A DNA stretch of 64,000 nucleotides from Fidelibacterota bacterium (GCA_021734255.1 JAIPJM010000011.1:1-64000); one strand, 5' to 3'; counted from the first letter of the stretch, positions 53,059 through 62,933 are shown. Translations and numbers: made by a program. Notes: generated by a model from the letters alone, not told the origin.

Positions 53059-55047
53059 TTATCTGGCTCTGATCGCGATGATGACGGGTGCGGTATCATG
53101 AATGGTCTCACCCGTGGTGCGATTTACTGTTTCAAGATGCATGATATAGGTTCCGGGAGGAACAAGTTTATAGGTCTCTGTTCTGCCATCCCAGAGCTTT
53201 TCAACCTCCAGTGCAATATTGCGGTAGCCATCGAAAAGGGTCGTGATAAACCGGCCGGAGAGATCGAACACTCTGACCGTAATATGGGCATTCTCAGGGA
53301 ACGAGAAGAAGTACTTGATCCGTTCGCCTCGCATGGGATCGAATGGAAAGGGTGCCACGGTAAGACGCGTGCCTCCGCTACCATCCTCTCCTTCTTTCAG
53401 AGCTTGGACATCTGTAGCATAAGCCAGCATCATTTGACCCTCACCATTATATTCGTCGGCGATACCCCAGACATCGACCAGGTTCCCCGGTTGCAGCAGA
53501 GAATCTGCAGTCGCATCAGCGAAGAGGTTGGTCGTATCCCAGACACGCAAGGTGACCTGGCCGTAGCCATCCTCGATTACGATATTTGAGCCACCACCAA
53601 CATTATCGGCGCGACTTGACACCACGCCACTGACCTTAACAAAGCGCCCCCCAAACTGAAGTGAGTTTAGATCTTCTGTAGAGATCTCGGCGATATTGGG
53701 TACAGGCCGATCCTGGGCAAGCATTGTATAGTTAAAATCTGTTAGCTGGAGCGCACCCTGATACTCATCTACTGTTCCTGTGACTGAAATGGAGTCCCCC
53801 TGGAGCAAGGGAGGTGAGAGCAGGCCTTGCTGGTTCATATTCAATCCGTAGCCTGAGTTATCTTGAATGTACATATCCGTTCGATCCGTTCTCAAGATTC
53901 CTGAACCAATGCTGACAACCGCACTCAAGGTCACCGTCTGTCCAAGATAGCTTGCTGAATTCTCAATGATCGTCTGAATGGTCAGAGGTGTTGGTGGATC
54001 GATAATATCAGCCCCATAAATGTTGCTGGTTTGAGTTAATCCGTTGGTATTAGTTGCCGTAAGGTAATACGCCAGGGTTCCAGCAGTACCTGTCGCCGGG
54101 ATCGTCACGGACCATATATCGCCAGAAGCGTTGCTCATGGTCAGATCAACAGGCGTTCCGCTGGAAGCTGGAAAGGTGTAGGTCAACAGTACACTGGCCA
54201 GGCCGGTTGTATCGATCACGGTAGCTGTTATTGTCAGGTCGTCTTCCGTTGTTGGGGAGCTTGGACTCAGTGACACATTACTGATCACCGGTTTTACTAT
54301 GGTGAGATCCACAACTGACCAGGTCGCACTCAGATCCTCACTGGTCTCATCATGGCCGGTGATTCCATTCCCACCGGAGGTGGTTTCAACACCTTCATCG
54401 CTATTACGGATCAGCTTAGCGCCATCAAAATGGGTCGGCATATAGGACTGTGAACTGACCGGTGTATCAGCTAGGTATCCACTCACCCCTGATTTATCGA
54501 TCATGTAGGCAGAGGCAGTGCTACTGTCTGTGCCCCAGATCAGATACTCTACATCCTGAACCGTAGCAGCCGATCCATCCCAGTAAAACAGAATCAAGCC
54601 CTCTGCCGTATTCTCTAATTTCACATTGGGTGATCCACCGATGGTGGTGACACCATTAACTGCATCCAGCATGTCGTCTTTCAAGGCCAGATCGGGGTCG
54701 CTTCCATAAGTAGCGCTGTAGTCAGTCGTTCGACCCATTCCCAGGATCAGGCTCGAATCTGCCTTCAGTGTCATGCTGGGAAAGCGGGCAATAAAATCGG
54801 TTGAGCTGGCTGACCAATAATTGGCTCCTGATGGCAGGTTGTAGTAGAACTTACTATTGGCTTTGTCCGTTGCATCAGTCAAGTAATAGTTGCTCAGATC
54901 AATGTCCGAACCAGTAGGGTTTGTGATACGTATGTATTCCCCTGCGGATGGCTGCAGAACCACTTCTGAGATGAGCAAGTGATCCGTTGCCAACAGTGCA
55001 AATGGCAGCACACTCATGACGATGAACTGGATTATTCTGTTCTTCAT
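53059..55047 (-). CDS. Secreted lamin-tail / OB-fold protein with FlgD-like C-terminus
   Basis: The 662-residue protein has a signal peptide. A lamin-tail domain follows (about 22-170: LLISEVVLQPSAGEYIRITNPTGSDIDLSNYYLTDA), then an Ig-like segment (about 250-345) and two OB-fold domains (about 352-455 and 456-555: LGQTVTLSAVVSIGSG, YIQDNSG, GDSISVTGTVDEYQG; KVSGVVSSR, GYGQVTLRVWD). A FlgD-like C-terminal beta domain ends it (RVFDLSGRFITTLFDG). Lamin-tail and OB domains commonly accompany nuclease domains in ExeM-type extracellular nucleases; here the nuclease is encoded separately in the same cluster. Confidence 0.82.
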   Translation of the reverse strand: MKNRIIQFIVMSVLPFALLATDHLLISEVVLQPSAGEYIRITNPTGSDIDLSNYYLTDATDKANSKFYYNLPSGANYWSASSTDFIARFPSMTLKADSSLILGMGRTTDYSATYGSDPDLALKDDMLDAVNGVTTIGGSPNVKLENTAEGLILFYWDGSAATVQDVEYLIWGTDSSTASAYMIDKSGVSGYLADTPVSSQSYMPTHFDGAKLIRNSDEGVETTSGGNGITGHDETSEDLSATWSVVDLTIVKPVISNVSLSPSSPTTEDDLTITATVIDTTGLASVLLTYTFPASSGTPVDLTMSNASGDIWSVTIPATGTAGTLAYYLTATNTNGLTQTSNIYGADIIDPPTPLTIQTIIENSASYLGQTVTLSAVVSIGSGILRTDRTDMYIQDNSGYGLNMNQQGLLSPPLLQGDSISVTGTVDEYQGALQLTDFNYTMLAQDRPVPNIAEISTEDLNSLQFGGRFVKVSGVVSSRADNVGGGSNIVIEDGYGQVTLRVWDTTNLFADATADSLLQPGNLVDVWGIADEYNGEGQMMLAYATDVQALKEGEDGSGGTRLTVAPFPFDPMRGERIKYFFSFPENAHITVRVFDLSGRFITTLFDGYRNIALEVEKLWDGRTETYKLVPPGTYIMHLETVNRTTGETIHDTAPVIIAIRAR

Positions 55048-55092
55048 TCTGTCTCGATTTCTTTAATAGTTACGCCGAACGCCCTGGTTCAA

Positions 55093-57687
55093 TTATTTCA
55101 GGAGCATCACTTTTTGCATCGAACTTCCGGTAGCGGACTTCAACTGCAAGAAGTATACCCCAGAGCTCAAGTGGGAGGCATCCCAATTCATGGAGTAGCT
55201 GCCTGCGTCTGCTGTTCCCTGGGCCAGTTGTTCGATCTCTCGACCCATGACATCAAAAACTGTCAAACTGTAATCTCCGTGTTGATCCATGCGCCAACTG
55301 ATCGTTGTGGATGGATTGAATGGATTGGGATATGCGGGATTTAAACCGAAAGATAAAGGCCGCACATTTTCCCCACCATCAACAGAGGTCGCATTTAAAA
55401 CATCGTCATCATATGCTACAAGCAATTGAAAGATGTTTTGATACTGGCTCTCCACGCCATTAAAGGCCCAATTCTCGCCAATCGTGATCTTAGAGACATC
55501 AACACCAGTCGAACTCCAGATACGAACGGCTGCTGTATCCGCGCCATCGGCAATATCAACTGTAATGCCTCCACCATAGGAGGCCGTATCGGCGACAATT
55601 CCCATTAGCTGGATCCAGGTCCCTTCCCAAAGTGCCTGGTTGGCTACTTCAGGTGTTATCTGAACCGGATCGGGTAAGGCATTTCCCGTTGAGACCAGCT
55701 TGTAGGCAAAATTCTTGATCTCAATGGTTGTATAGTAGATCTCAACTTCTCCAACAACTGTCACTTTGTCACCACGCTCCAATGTGAGTACATCATAATT
55801 GAAAAGATTTATTCCTCTACCAGACCCATCCTGCATGTAGGCGTTTGTAAGTCCAGTTTGGAGCAGACCTGAACCAATGGTAACAACGCCCTCTACCGTG
55901 ACGATATCGCCACTGACGGGATTGTCTTGAATAGTGGATATCCCCGTTAACTGTGTACTTGCTACGGGTAATTCATAGGTATATGAATTGATGGCACTCC
56001 CGCCCCCCGTCACCGCTTCTACCTGATAACTGAGTAGAGAATTGCCGGCCTGGGCAGGTATTATTCCTTGCCAATTATTCCCAGAATCCAACCACATTTC
56101 ACTCGTATTTAACATGGACCCATCGGTACCATATTGAATGCTTGCTGTGCTTATTGTTACGGTGTCGGTTGGCACAATATCAATGGAAATTGTGATCTCA
56201 CTGCTCGATGTAACGAATTCGGGTGCGGCAGATTCATTCTCAAAACTAACAGGTGAACCAAAATCATTGGCATCTCTTGGACAAAGTGCATACTCACTAA
56301 AACCATATTCCACAACACCTGTCAAACTGGGAATCACATCTCCCACAGTAGGTGAATGCTCAAAATATTTATCCTCTACTTCGCAGGCGCCACTGCCATC
56401 ATCGACCCACCACTGACCATACTGATCAGCAGCTGCCGTGACTGTGACATTTGTGACTGTGACCAGAACACCTTCGTAAGCTTCGCCCGTCAGTGAACAA
56501 CCACCCGCCAGATCTCCGGTGCTAATGGAAACTGCTGCTGGTTCCTCATTTTCAGAGCTGGTGACCGTGAATGAGCTAACACCCTTGATCTCTGTCATAC
56601 CATAATATTCATCGACCTCAGCCACCAATGTGACGCTATCACCCCGAGCAACTGAATTCCCACTGTCGTAAACATAGACACCATTCCAGGCCCCACTTCC
56701 ATCCTGAATATAATAATTGCCGGAACCTGAAGCTGTAATGATACCACTGAAGGTGACGGTCTGACCAAAAAGGGGTGAATCATAACACTCACCAGCTGCT
56801 GTACTCGTGTATTGAATATCATAAATGGTCTGTCCAGCAGAACTCATTACCGTATAGCCTGAGCTTAGCTGGGTCGTATTGGAATCATTGTCAGTTGCAG
56901 TAATGGTATATGCTACCACGCTTCCTGCTGGCTGGGCGGGGATCACACCACCCCAGGTATTCTCTCCACAGTAAACCGGTCCAAATGTGACCTCAACAGC
57001 AGAACCTCCATCCACTGTGTAAGAAAGTACCACTGAACTCACGGTTCCGTCTGGATCTGTGACGACTACACAAATATTAGCAGACTCTGTCTCATTGGGT
57101 GTCGCAGGGGTTTGTGTTAATGTGCCAAAGACAGGTGCAGGAACAAACGTCTGACCTGTATTGATAGTGCCAGGTGAATTAGCCCCATAAACCCAGTTGG
57201 AGCCATCAAGGCCTACCCGGTACATGGAGGAGTCTGCTCCGGCATAATCACCGTCGGCACTTTCCATTGGATTTCCATCCGCATCGTTCATGTCACCTTC
57301 ATAGGCAACTGCATCGACAATACTACCACCAACTTTTAGGACGATACCGTCTGGAGCACCATTCTGAATGGCATTCTCATCAGGCCACCCCGAGGGTGTT
57401 GTATCCACGTTGGGAATAGAAGCCCTACCAACAACATAAAAACCATACCCACTGCTTTCATTCGCCAGGGTGATATTCCCCAGGTCAACTGTCCGGTAGC
57501 TTGTACCGCCGTTTCCATTGATCAAATCAACCGTAACGGTATTGTATGTTCCGGCAGGTCCAGCCAACTCAAAATACTCAGCTGCATCCGTTCCCTCCTG
57601 GTCGTAGTCTACCTCGTTGATAAAGAGCTGGCCAAAGGCCAAACTGCTTACTGCTGTGATCAATGCGAATTGTTTCAACATTTTCAT
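55093..57687 (-). CDS. Secreted lamin-tail / multi-OB-fold protein with type IX sorting domain
   Basis: The 864-residue protein starts with a signal peptide and a lamin-tail domain (LFINEVDYDQEGTDAAEYFELAGPAGT). Then come Ig-like units (about 185-280 and 490-580) and about four OB-like domains (FGQTVTFSGIITASGSGNYYIQDGSG; VEGVVTIGSGLLQTGLTNAYMQDGSG and others). The last 80 residues are a type IX sorting tail (NPAYPNPFNPSTTISW, YSLTVFDVMGREIEQL, SSGVYFLQLKSATGSSMQKVMLLK). It is the first gene of the seven-gene minus-strand cluster and shares OB domains with the next gene, pointing to duplication. No catalytic site is visible. Confidence 0.85.
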   Translation of the reverse strand: MKMLKQFALITAVSSLAFGQLFINEVDYDQEGTDAAEYFELAGPAGTYNTVTVDLINGNGGTSYRTVDLGNITLANESSGYGFYVVGRASIPNVDTTPSGWPDENAIQNGAPDGIVLKVGGSIVDAVAYEGDMNDADGNPMESADGDYAGADSSMYRVGLDGSNWVYGANSPGTINTGQTFVPAPVFGTLTQTPATPNETESANICVVVTDPDGTVSSVVLSYTVDGGSAVEVTFGPVYCGENTWGGVIPAQPAGSVVAYTITATDNDSNTTQLSSGYTVMSSAGQTIYDIQYTSTAAGECYDSPLFGQTVTFSGIITASGSGNYYIQDGSGAWNGVYVYDSGNSVARGDSVTLVAEVDEYYGMTEIKGVSSFTVTSSENEEPAAVSISTGDLAGGCSLTGEAYEGVLVTVTNVTVTAAADQYGQWWVDDGSGACEVEDKYFEHSPTVGDVIPSLTGVVEYGFSEYALCPRDANDFGSPVSFENESAAPEFVTSSSEITISIDIVPTDTVTISTASIQYGTDGSMLNTSEMWLDSGNNWQGIIPAQAGNSLLSYQVEAVTGGGSAINSYTYELPVASTQLTGISTIQDNPVSGDIVTVEGVVTIGSGLLQTGLTNAYMQDGSGRGINLFNYDVLTLERGDKVTVVGEVEIYYTTIEIKNFAYKLVSTGNALPDPVQITPEVANQALWEGTWIQLMGIVADTASYGGGITVDIADGADTAAVRIWSSTGVDVSKITIGENWAFNGVESQYQNIFQLLVAYDDDVLNATSVDGGENVRPLSFGLNPAYPNPFNPSTTISWRMDQHGDYSLTVFDVMGREIEQLAQGTADAGSYSMNWDASHLSSGVYFLQLKSATGSSMQKVMLLK

Positions 57688-57917
57688 GGTTTACCTCTAA
57701 TACAAATTTTGGATTGGAAATTTATGATTCTGAACTGGTAAATTTTTTGACATCAGACTTAGATTATAACCGATTGACTCGCCACATCCAAGAAGCTTCA
57801 TGAACCGTGCCAAAATGCTGAATTAATATTGCCCTTTCGCAGCTAAATACAGAAAAAGTCTTCAGCCATTTTCGCAGCAGAGAATGAGCGACACGCAGGG
57901 TGGATTGTAAGGAACGA

Positions 57918-58772
57918 TCAGTCCATTTGCTCCAGATTCCAGCCAAAACGGCAGAACAGGTAAGGGGCACCATAACTGATCCACGCTCCCAGGAGAGCAT
58001 ACCTGATAAACATGGCCATATCGGTGGTGTAACCCATGGAAACAAAGATCTGCTTCAAGCCCATCCAGATCAATAGGATACCAACTAGACCCAGGACCAA
58101 ACGAGAGAGGAGCAGACTCATCCCCGGTTTAAGTCCACACGACAGGTACTTTCTCTCGTGCAGATAGCCGGTAAGGAAGCCAATGAATGCCGCTCCCCCT
58201 TTTATGGATACCTCAGATAAGTCTCTCTGCATCATGAATAGCCCCATCAGCAACACGAAAATTACCATACTCTGCCTCGTTGGCCCTAGAGCGATCCAGC
58301 CTGCTGGTCGTTGTTTTAATAGCCAGGCATAGACACTCAGGGTTACCAGGCCAATGGCAAAGCCACCCAACACATCAACCGGATAGTGAACGCCAAGATA
58401 TATGCGAGAAAAACCAATGAGACCAACGAGAATCCCAGCCAGCAGGTATCCCCTGACATTTTTGAATTCCCAGGCCAGCCAACCCCACAACACCATAGCA
58501 CCCTGGCTATGACCACTGGGGAAGGACCAGTCATCAGCATGGACGAGATGCTCTATTGAATCAGGCCGCGGTACCTGGAAAAAGCCCTTGATCATTGCAT
58601 TCAGCAGGAAGGTGAACAACAGGATCATACCTGCTCGACCCATTATTTCCTTTCGCCAAAGCCAATATGCCAGCGGTAGGAAAAGCAAAAAGAATTCTTC
58701 ATCTCCTAAAAAAGTAAAAAACTTCATGATCGGCGTGAGCCAGTCTGCCCGCATTGATAGTACCCATTCCAT
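57918..58772 (-). CDS. PAP2-family membrane phosphatase
   Basis: The 284-residue polytopic protein has the three PAP2 motifs: KGFFQVPRP (KX6RP, about 63-71), PSGHSQ (about 88-93) and SRIYLGVHYPVDVLGG (SRX5HX3D, about 119-134). I start at ATG 58772, with GGAG five bases upstream. The family dephosphorylates lipid phosphates such as undecaprenyl pyrophosphate or phosphatidate on the outer face of the inner membrane. Which lipid is not readable. The upstream space 57688-57917 between this and the lamin-tail gene shows no gene and should carry the promoter of the latter. Confidence 0.9.
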   Translation of the reverse strand: MEWVLSMRADWLTPIMKFFTFLGDEEFFLLFLPLAYWLWRKEIMGRAGMILLFTFLLNAMIKGFFQVPRPDSIEHLVHADDWSFPSGHSQGAMVLWGWLAWEFKNVRGYLLAGILVGLIGFSRIYLGVHYPVDVLGGFAIGLVTLSVYAWLLKQRPAGWIALGPTRQSMVIFVLLMGLFMMQRDLSEVSIKGGAAFIGFLTGYLHERKYLSCGLKPGMSLLLSRLVLGLVGILLIWMGLKQIFVSMGYTTDMAMFIRYALLGAWISYGAPYLFCRFGWNLEQMD

Positions 58773-58811
58773 AATCACTCCAATCTTACTTTAGAAAGTT
58801 TCATGTCCTAG

Positions 58812-60686
58812 CTACAGGTTCCAGGTGAGTCGCCACCGATAGCGCCATGCCCAGGGCTCCTCTCCCGCCAATGGGTGAGATTGCCAGATAGGAAAAAAGA
58901 GCCCCATGGTAAAGAAAGACTTGTGCTCGAAGCCAAATCCAAATGCATGATGTGGTCGCGATTCATTCAAAGGTAATGTTTCACTATCGAATATCATAGA
59001 ACTGGCGAAAATTTTCACTTGCAGCCCTGAATACCAATACCCACCGTCCACACTGACGCCAATATAATTATTGGTAGGATGTGTCAGCTTGGTTTGCCCC
59101 CTAAAATTTGGAATAGCTGCCAGATTATCCTGCCAGACATAATCGTGAGTAAATTGATATGGGGAAGACGTACCAGGAGACTGGCTACCGGCCACCATCT
59201 GAATTCCAGTGACAATTTTCTTCCAGAACACAGCTGAGAGATCTGCATTGGATTTAATGATAGAGAATGTGCCGCTCTCGCTTTTTCCCAAAGCGGTTTG
59301 TATTGATAAAAGCAGGCGATCACCAAAACGTGTTATGGAGAGGCCTGAGTATCCGGCATTGATCAAATTCACTCGCTGGTTTCTTTCCCAGATGGCCGTG
59401 TCCTGATATGTATCAGATTCAATAGACAGTTTTATCCGATGATATTTTAATCTGGTCCCCTGAACGAGAAAACTCTGGTCACCAAGATATTTGGTTATAC
59501 CTACTGAACCACCTCTCCAGTCAGAATAGCTATGCAATCTTGCAAAAGAAAACAGTCTCTCCTTGCGATTAATTGTGTTAGCATAACTAACTCTCCCACC
59601 CCAATATTTAGGTTCATCCAATTTATCATGAACATTAAACTCCCAGCTCGCTCTATGTCGATAATCACTGGGATAGGCCGGCCAGAGGTCAACACCAAAA
59701 CCAGAAGTGAATTTTAATCCATAGCGCTTGTCCCCGTCCCAATCAGACCAGGATACTGGGCTTACTGTAATGCGATAGTGCTCCCAATCCGGAAGCGCAG
59801 CGAATGGTTGAATATACACCTTTTTCTTATACTGAGGCCATTCGTTGTTGTATCTGAAATACTCTGCAAGTTTGTGGGTCGGGTCAAGGATGATGCGATC
59901 AACACCCTTCGAGGGTATACGCAGTGCTGAGCGTCCCTCAGGCATATACTGGACCAGTGTGCTATCATTGGACTTAGTAATTACCAATACATCGACAGGG
60001 AAAGCCCAACTGCCGTTGAAGTCCACCGATACCACGAGCGAGTCATCTTTTCGTCTTACGTGACCAATCTCAGCATCCAACCATTCTCCAGAACTTAATA
60101 CTTGCATAAATTGGTGGCTGACCCAAGGGTCATAATGCGTAGATATACTGTGAACCAAGCTTTGTTCAATATCCTCGAATGATGTATTCGATGCTGTAGC
60201 CGTCCTTACGATCTTAGTAAAAAGGCTGTCCCCTACCGTCCCCTGCAGCATGCGCAAATAACTATAGCCACTGACAACGAGAATAAATTGCTCTTCTGCT
60301 CTTTTGTCACTGAAGGTTTCCACGCCACCAACGCTCATCACATCGCCAAAGGCAAGTGCCCCACCGGCAAGTTCGATCAAATAGCGTGGATTCAGGTTTT
60401 TAAAGTCACTCCAGAGCGGTGGGACGATTCTCTCCATGGTCGGAAATGGATTGAGATCACCGGCACCATAATTTTGCATAATGAGCATGGCATAAGAACT
60501 AAAGAACCAGGATTCCAAAACCTGATCTTCCCCTTTCCACCTACAGAGCGTGCGCCCCATTTCATCCAGCTCTGTTAGGTACTCTTCAATAGGACTGGTG
60601 TTCTCATGTGATTTCGCCGCAAGGGATAAGGCAAACACTAAAAATACAATAACAAGTAGGTAGATAGGTTTAATAGGGTGATCCAC
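58812..60686 (-). CDS. Degenerate M1-peptidase-like protein with C-terminal beta-barrel
   Basis: The 624-residue protein has a signal peptide (ends near ALSLAAKSH). Residues about 70-300 resemble the C-terminal half of M1 aminopeptidases: YSYLRMLQGTVGDSLFTKIV, HYDPWVSHQFMQVLSSGEW, and WAFPVDVLVITKSNDSTLVQ...GVDRIILDPTHKLAEY. No HEXXH zinc site is present. From about residue 320 the chain is beta-rich and aromatic and ends in WRYRWRLTWNL, suggesting a barrel. It looks like a peptidase remnant recruited as an outer-membrane protein. The family is not recognised by name. Confidence 0.6.
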   Translation of the reverse strand: MDHPIKPIYLLVIVFLVFALSLAAKSHENTSPIEEYLTELDEMGRTLCRWKGEDQVLESWFFSSYAMLIMQNYGAGDLNPFPTMERIVPPLWSDFKNLNPRYLIELAGGALAFGDVMSVGGVETFSDKRAEEQFILVVSGYSYLRMLQGTVGDSLFTKIVRTATASNTSFEDIEQSLVHSISTHYDPWVSHQFMQVLSSGEWLDAEIGHVRRKDDSLVVSVDFNGSWAFPVDVLVITKSNDSTLVQYMPEGRSALRIPSKGVDRIILDPTHKLAEYFRYNNEWPQYKKKVYIQPFAALPDWEHYRITVSPVSWSDWDGDKRYGLKFTSGFGVDLWPAYPSDYRHRASWEFNVHDKLDEPKYWGGRVSYANTINRKERLFSFARLHSYSDWRGGSVGITKYLGDQSFLVQGTRLKYHRIKLSIESDTYQDTAIWERNQRVNLINAGYSGLSITRFGDRLLLSIQTALGKSESGTFSIIKSNADLSAVFWKKIVTGIQMVAGSQSPGTSSPYQFTHDYVWQDNLAAIPNFRGQTKLTHPTNNYIGVSVDGGYWYSGLQVKIFASSMIFDSETLPLNESRPHHAFGFGFEHKSFFTMGLFFPIWQSHPLAGEEPWAWRYRWRLTWNL

Positions 60687-60696
60687 TGATTAAGTT

Positions 60697-61500
60697 TTAA
60701 TAAGCCAGTAAATTAAATCTAAGCACCTCAAAGAAATCGGCAGTTTTATATTGAACAATAAGTGGAGATAACTTTTTTGCACCAGGATAGAAAGAGGCTC
60801 TATAGGTATCTTGATGTTTTTTAAACTCTATTCGAAAATCATATTTATCTGGCAGAGCCAAAAGACATTTTGAAACATCCTTATTTAAAGCTTTCGTCAC
60901 GCCATCACGTATCTGTATCAGCGATTTCTCTGGATGCTGGGAAATTATCGAATTCCCCTCGCCTCGAATGGTAGCAACTGTTTCAATATTCTCATTGTGT
61001 TCAGCAACTTCGTCACACAAACCTTGATCACCTGACACAAAAATTGAGGGGACCCCGTAATAACTGGCAGCTAGTCCGTGCAGGTAAAACTCAGACATAT
61101 CTTTACCGTTCAAACTCATCCGGGCGATTCGGGCAGAGGACATGGTGTGTGCCAGTGGATTCGTATCCTGGCCTGCACGTGAATGATAACCGATGAACAT
61201 AACAGCATCAAAACTGGTGTCTAGTTCCTGCACCATAGAGAGGGGGTGCCCTGCCCATCCACGTATCAATTCAACCGCTTCCGGCAACTCCTCCAGCAAG
61301 AGATTTCGACCACTATCATGAGCATCTTTTATTACAATACGAGTTGCGCCTGCCGCAAGAGCACTTTGAGCAGCTGCGGCCACTTCTCGGGTCATCTGCT
61401 TCTGAAACCATTGATACTCACTTTGTGTACGCTTGCTTGTTTCGTCCCAATGACCAATTCCCGTTACACCTTCGATATCAGCAGATATGTATACTTTCAT
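60697..61500 (-). CDS. dppA: M55-family D-aminopeptidase (DppA-like)
   Basis: I choose ATG 61500 (MKVYISADIEGVTGIGHWDE), which has GGGAG five bases upstream; a longer frame starts at 61548. The 267-residue protein keeps the M55 metal ligands: SADIEG (Asp/Glu), IKDAHDSG (His), MFIGYHSRAG (His) and the SEFYLHG Glu. The family cleaves D-Ala-D-Ala and other D-amino-acyl peptides. With the VanX-like and Xaa-Pro enzymes it points to use of wall-derived peptides. Confidence 0.92.
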   Translation of the reverse strand: MKVYISADIEGVTGIGHWDETSKRTQSEYQWFQKQMTREVAAAAQSALAAGATRIVIKDAHDSGRNLLLEELPEAVELIRGWAGHPLSMVQELDTSFDAVMFIGYHSRAGQDTNPLAHTMSSARIARMSLNGKDMSEFYLHGLAASYYGVPSIFVSGDQGLCDEVAEHNENIETVATIRGEGNSIISQHPEKSLIQIRDGVTKALNKDVSKCLLALPDKYDFRIEFKKHQDTYRASFYPGAKKLSPLIVQYKTADFFEVLRFNLLAY

Positions 61501-61630
61501 AATTGCTCCCATTTCAAACTTTTGATTGCTCAATTTAAACTGTAACAAACAAGAAGCACTACAATGACTGATAAAATAACCACCAAATCAGCGGTAAATT
61601 CTCAAAATGAAGAATCTTTTTTTATTGCAT

Positions 61631-62242
61631 TTATTTTGGAATGAGAGACCCGGGTACTCTTTTGCAGTACTCAGCATAGGCAACAGGGTAAGCCTGATCC
61701 AGTTGATTTTCTTCTTCAGGTATCAACTTGATGATAAGCATCCACATGACAACAAACATGACTGCCAGCAGAGCTGAGATCAACACCAGTGCTAAGCCAA
61801 GGAGTACCAAAAGCGCAGCGAGATACATAGGATGCCTCATGAGCTTGTACGGTCCATGAAGTGTCAGATAGTCAGACTGGCTTGGTTTGACCCCTGCCAG
61901 GCGGAAGCTACGACGTAGCGATACCCTGCTCCATAAGAGTAGTGAGCTCCCTGCCAGAAAGATCAGAAGTCCTAATGACCTACCGATAACCACAAGAGTA
62001 GAATTCATCGTTGGAAGGCATACATAGCTAGCTGGATGGGTGTCCACGATCATCATAACCCCACACAGTGGGATAAGGATTATAAAAAAAGCGAGATTCA
62101 GAATATTGAATAACCAGCCAGGCCATCCACAATCGGGACGCTGCAAGCGGATGGAGCCTGGAGAAAAGATCAAAATACCACCAGTGATCGCTGAGACGAT
62201 CAGTATAATAAGACCTAGGCTGAACCTAATATGTTCTGACAT
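61631..62242 (-). CDS. Isoprenylcysteine methyltransferase-like membrane protein
   Basis: The 203-residue protein has five to six membrane helices and the C-terminal signature of the ICMT/phospholipid methyltransferase family: LTLHGPYKLMRHPMYLAALLVLLG (about 128-151), followed by EEENQLDQAYPVAYAEYCKRVP. This SAM-binding region is shared by bacterial relatives of unknown substrate, so lipid or small-molecule methylation is a guess. Confidence 0.85.
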   Translation of the reverse strand: MSEHIRFSLGLIILIVSAITGGILIFSPGSIRLQRPDCGWPGWLFNILNLAFFIILIPLCGVMMIVDTHPASYVCLPTMNSTLVVIGRSLGLLIFLAGSSLLLWSRVSLRRSFRLAGVKPSQSDYLTLHGPYKLMRHPMYLAALLVLLGLALVLISALLAVMFVVMWMLIIKLIPEEENQLDQAYPVAYAEYCKRVPGSLIPK

Positions 62243-62340
62243 TGATTTTTCTATTTATCCTCTGTCCTAATAAGTGGCAAAAAATATGCCGATGACAATA
62301 AGCTCAAATCGCTACTTCCCATTCCATGCAAGTAGGGATA

Positions 62341-62367
62341 AAAAAAGGGAGCATCCCCTGCTCCCTT
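62341..62367 (-). terminator. Rho-independent terminator after the small secreted protein gene
   Basis: AAGGGAGCA and TGCTCCCTT pair around TCCCC. On the minus strand the stem is followed by a run of T, about 24 bases past the stop codon at 62391. Confidence 0.9.
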
Positions 62368-62390
62368 CTAAATAGTTTTAATAATGTGAC

Positions 62391-62933
62391 TTAATAAAGA
62401 AATTCAACCTCATCATCAGTCGCTTCAAAAGGGATGGGGCTGAACAAACTGACACGATAAATGCTTGTACCTAACTTGTCCGGTGCAGGTTCTTTTACTG
62501 TTCGCAGTAAAACGGTTGCTCCTCCCGTTACCTGAAAGATCTCTGGCTCAGATTGAAACTCCTTACCATATTTCTCCAGATATGCTGCTTTAAACCTTTG
62601 TGCATCATAAGGGTAGTCAAACTGGTAAATAACTTCAACAGAGTGAATGGAAACCTTTTCTTCTCCTATCGAATTGTACCAGACATAAATCTTTGAGATA
62701 CCTTTATCTTCTATCAGATAGGAGTGACCCGAGTACACGGACTGCTCACCACTATCAGCATAGTTCGTCTGGGTTGCTATCTTTTTGACCTTGGAAACAG
62801 GCAGGAGTACAGAATCGACAGCTGTTGGCGACAGGGACCATTCAAGCCCCCAATAAACCGCAAGGGTTTGCGCATGAGCAGCTCCAAATGATAGGAGTGC
62901 GATCATACCCAATCTCAGACTCATCTTTTTCAT
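62391..62933 (-). CDS. Small secreted protein of unknown function
   Basis: The 180-residue protein has a signal peptide (MKKMSLRLGMIALLSFGAAHA) and no membrane helix or cysteine. It has mixed alpha/beta character (KGISKIYVWYNSIGEEKVSIHSVEVIYQF; AAYLEKYGKEFQ; GATVLLRTV), reminiscent of small lipoprotein-like folds that measure a difference between values, but no family is recognised. GGAGG lies 7-8 bases before the ATG, and it has its own terminator, so it is probably monocistronic. Confidence 0.75.
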   Translation of the reverse strand: MKKMSLRLGMIALLSFGAAHAQTLAVYWGLEWSLSPTAVDSVLLPVSKVKKIATQTNYADSGEQSVYSGHSYLIEDKGISKIYVWYNSIGEEKVSIHSVEVIYQFDYPYDAQRFKAAYLEKYGKEFQSEPEIFQVTGGATVLLRTVKEPAPDKLGTSIYRVSLFSPIPFEATDDEVEFLY

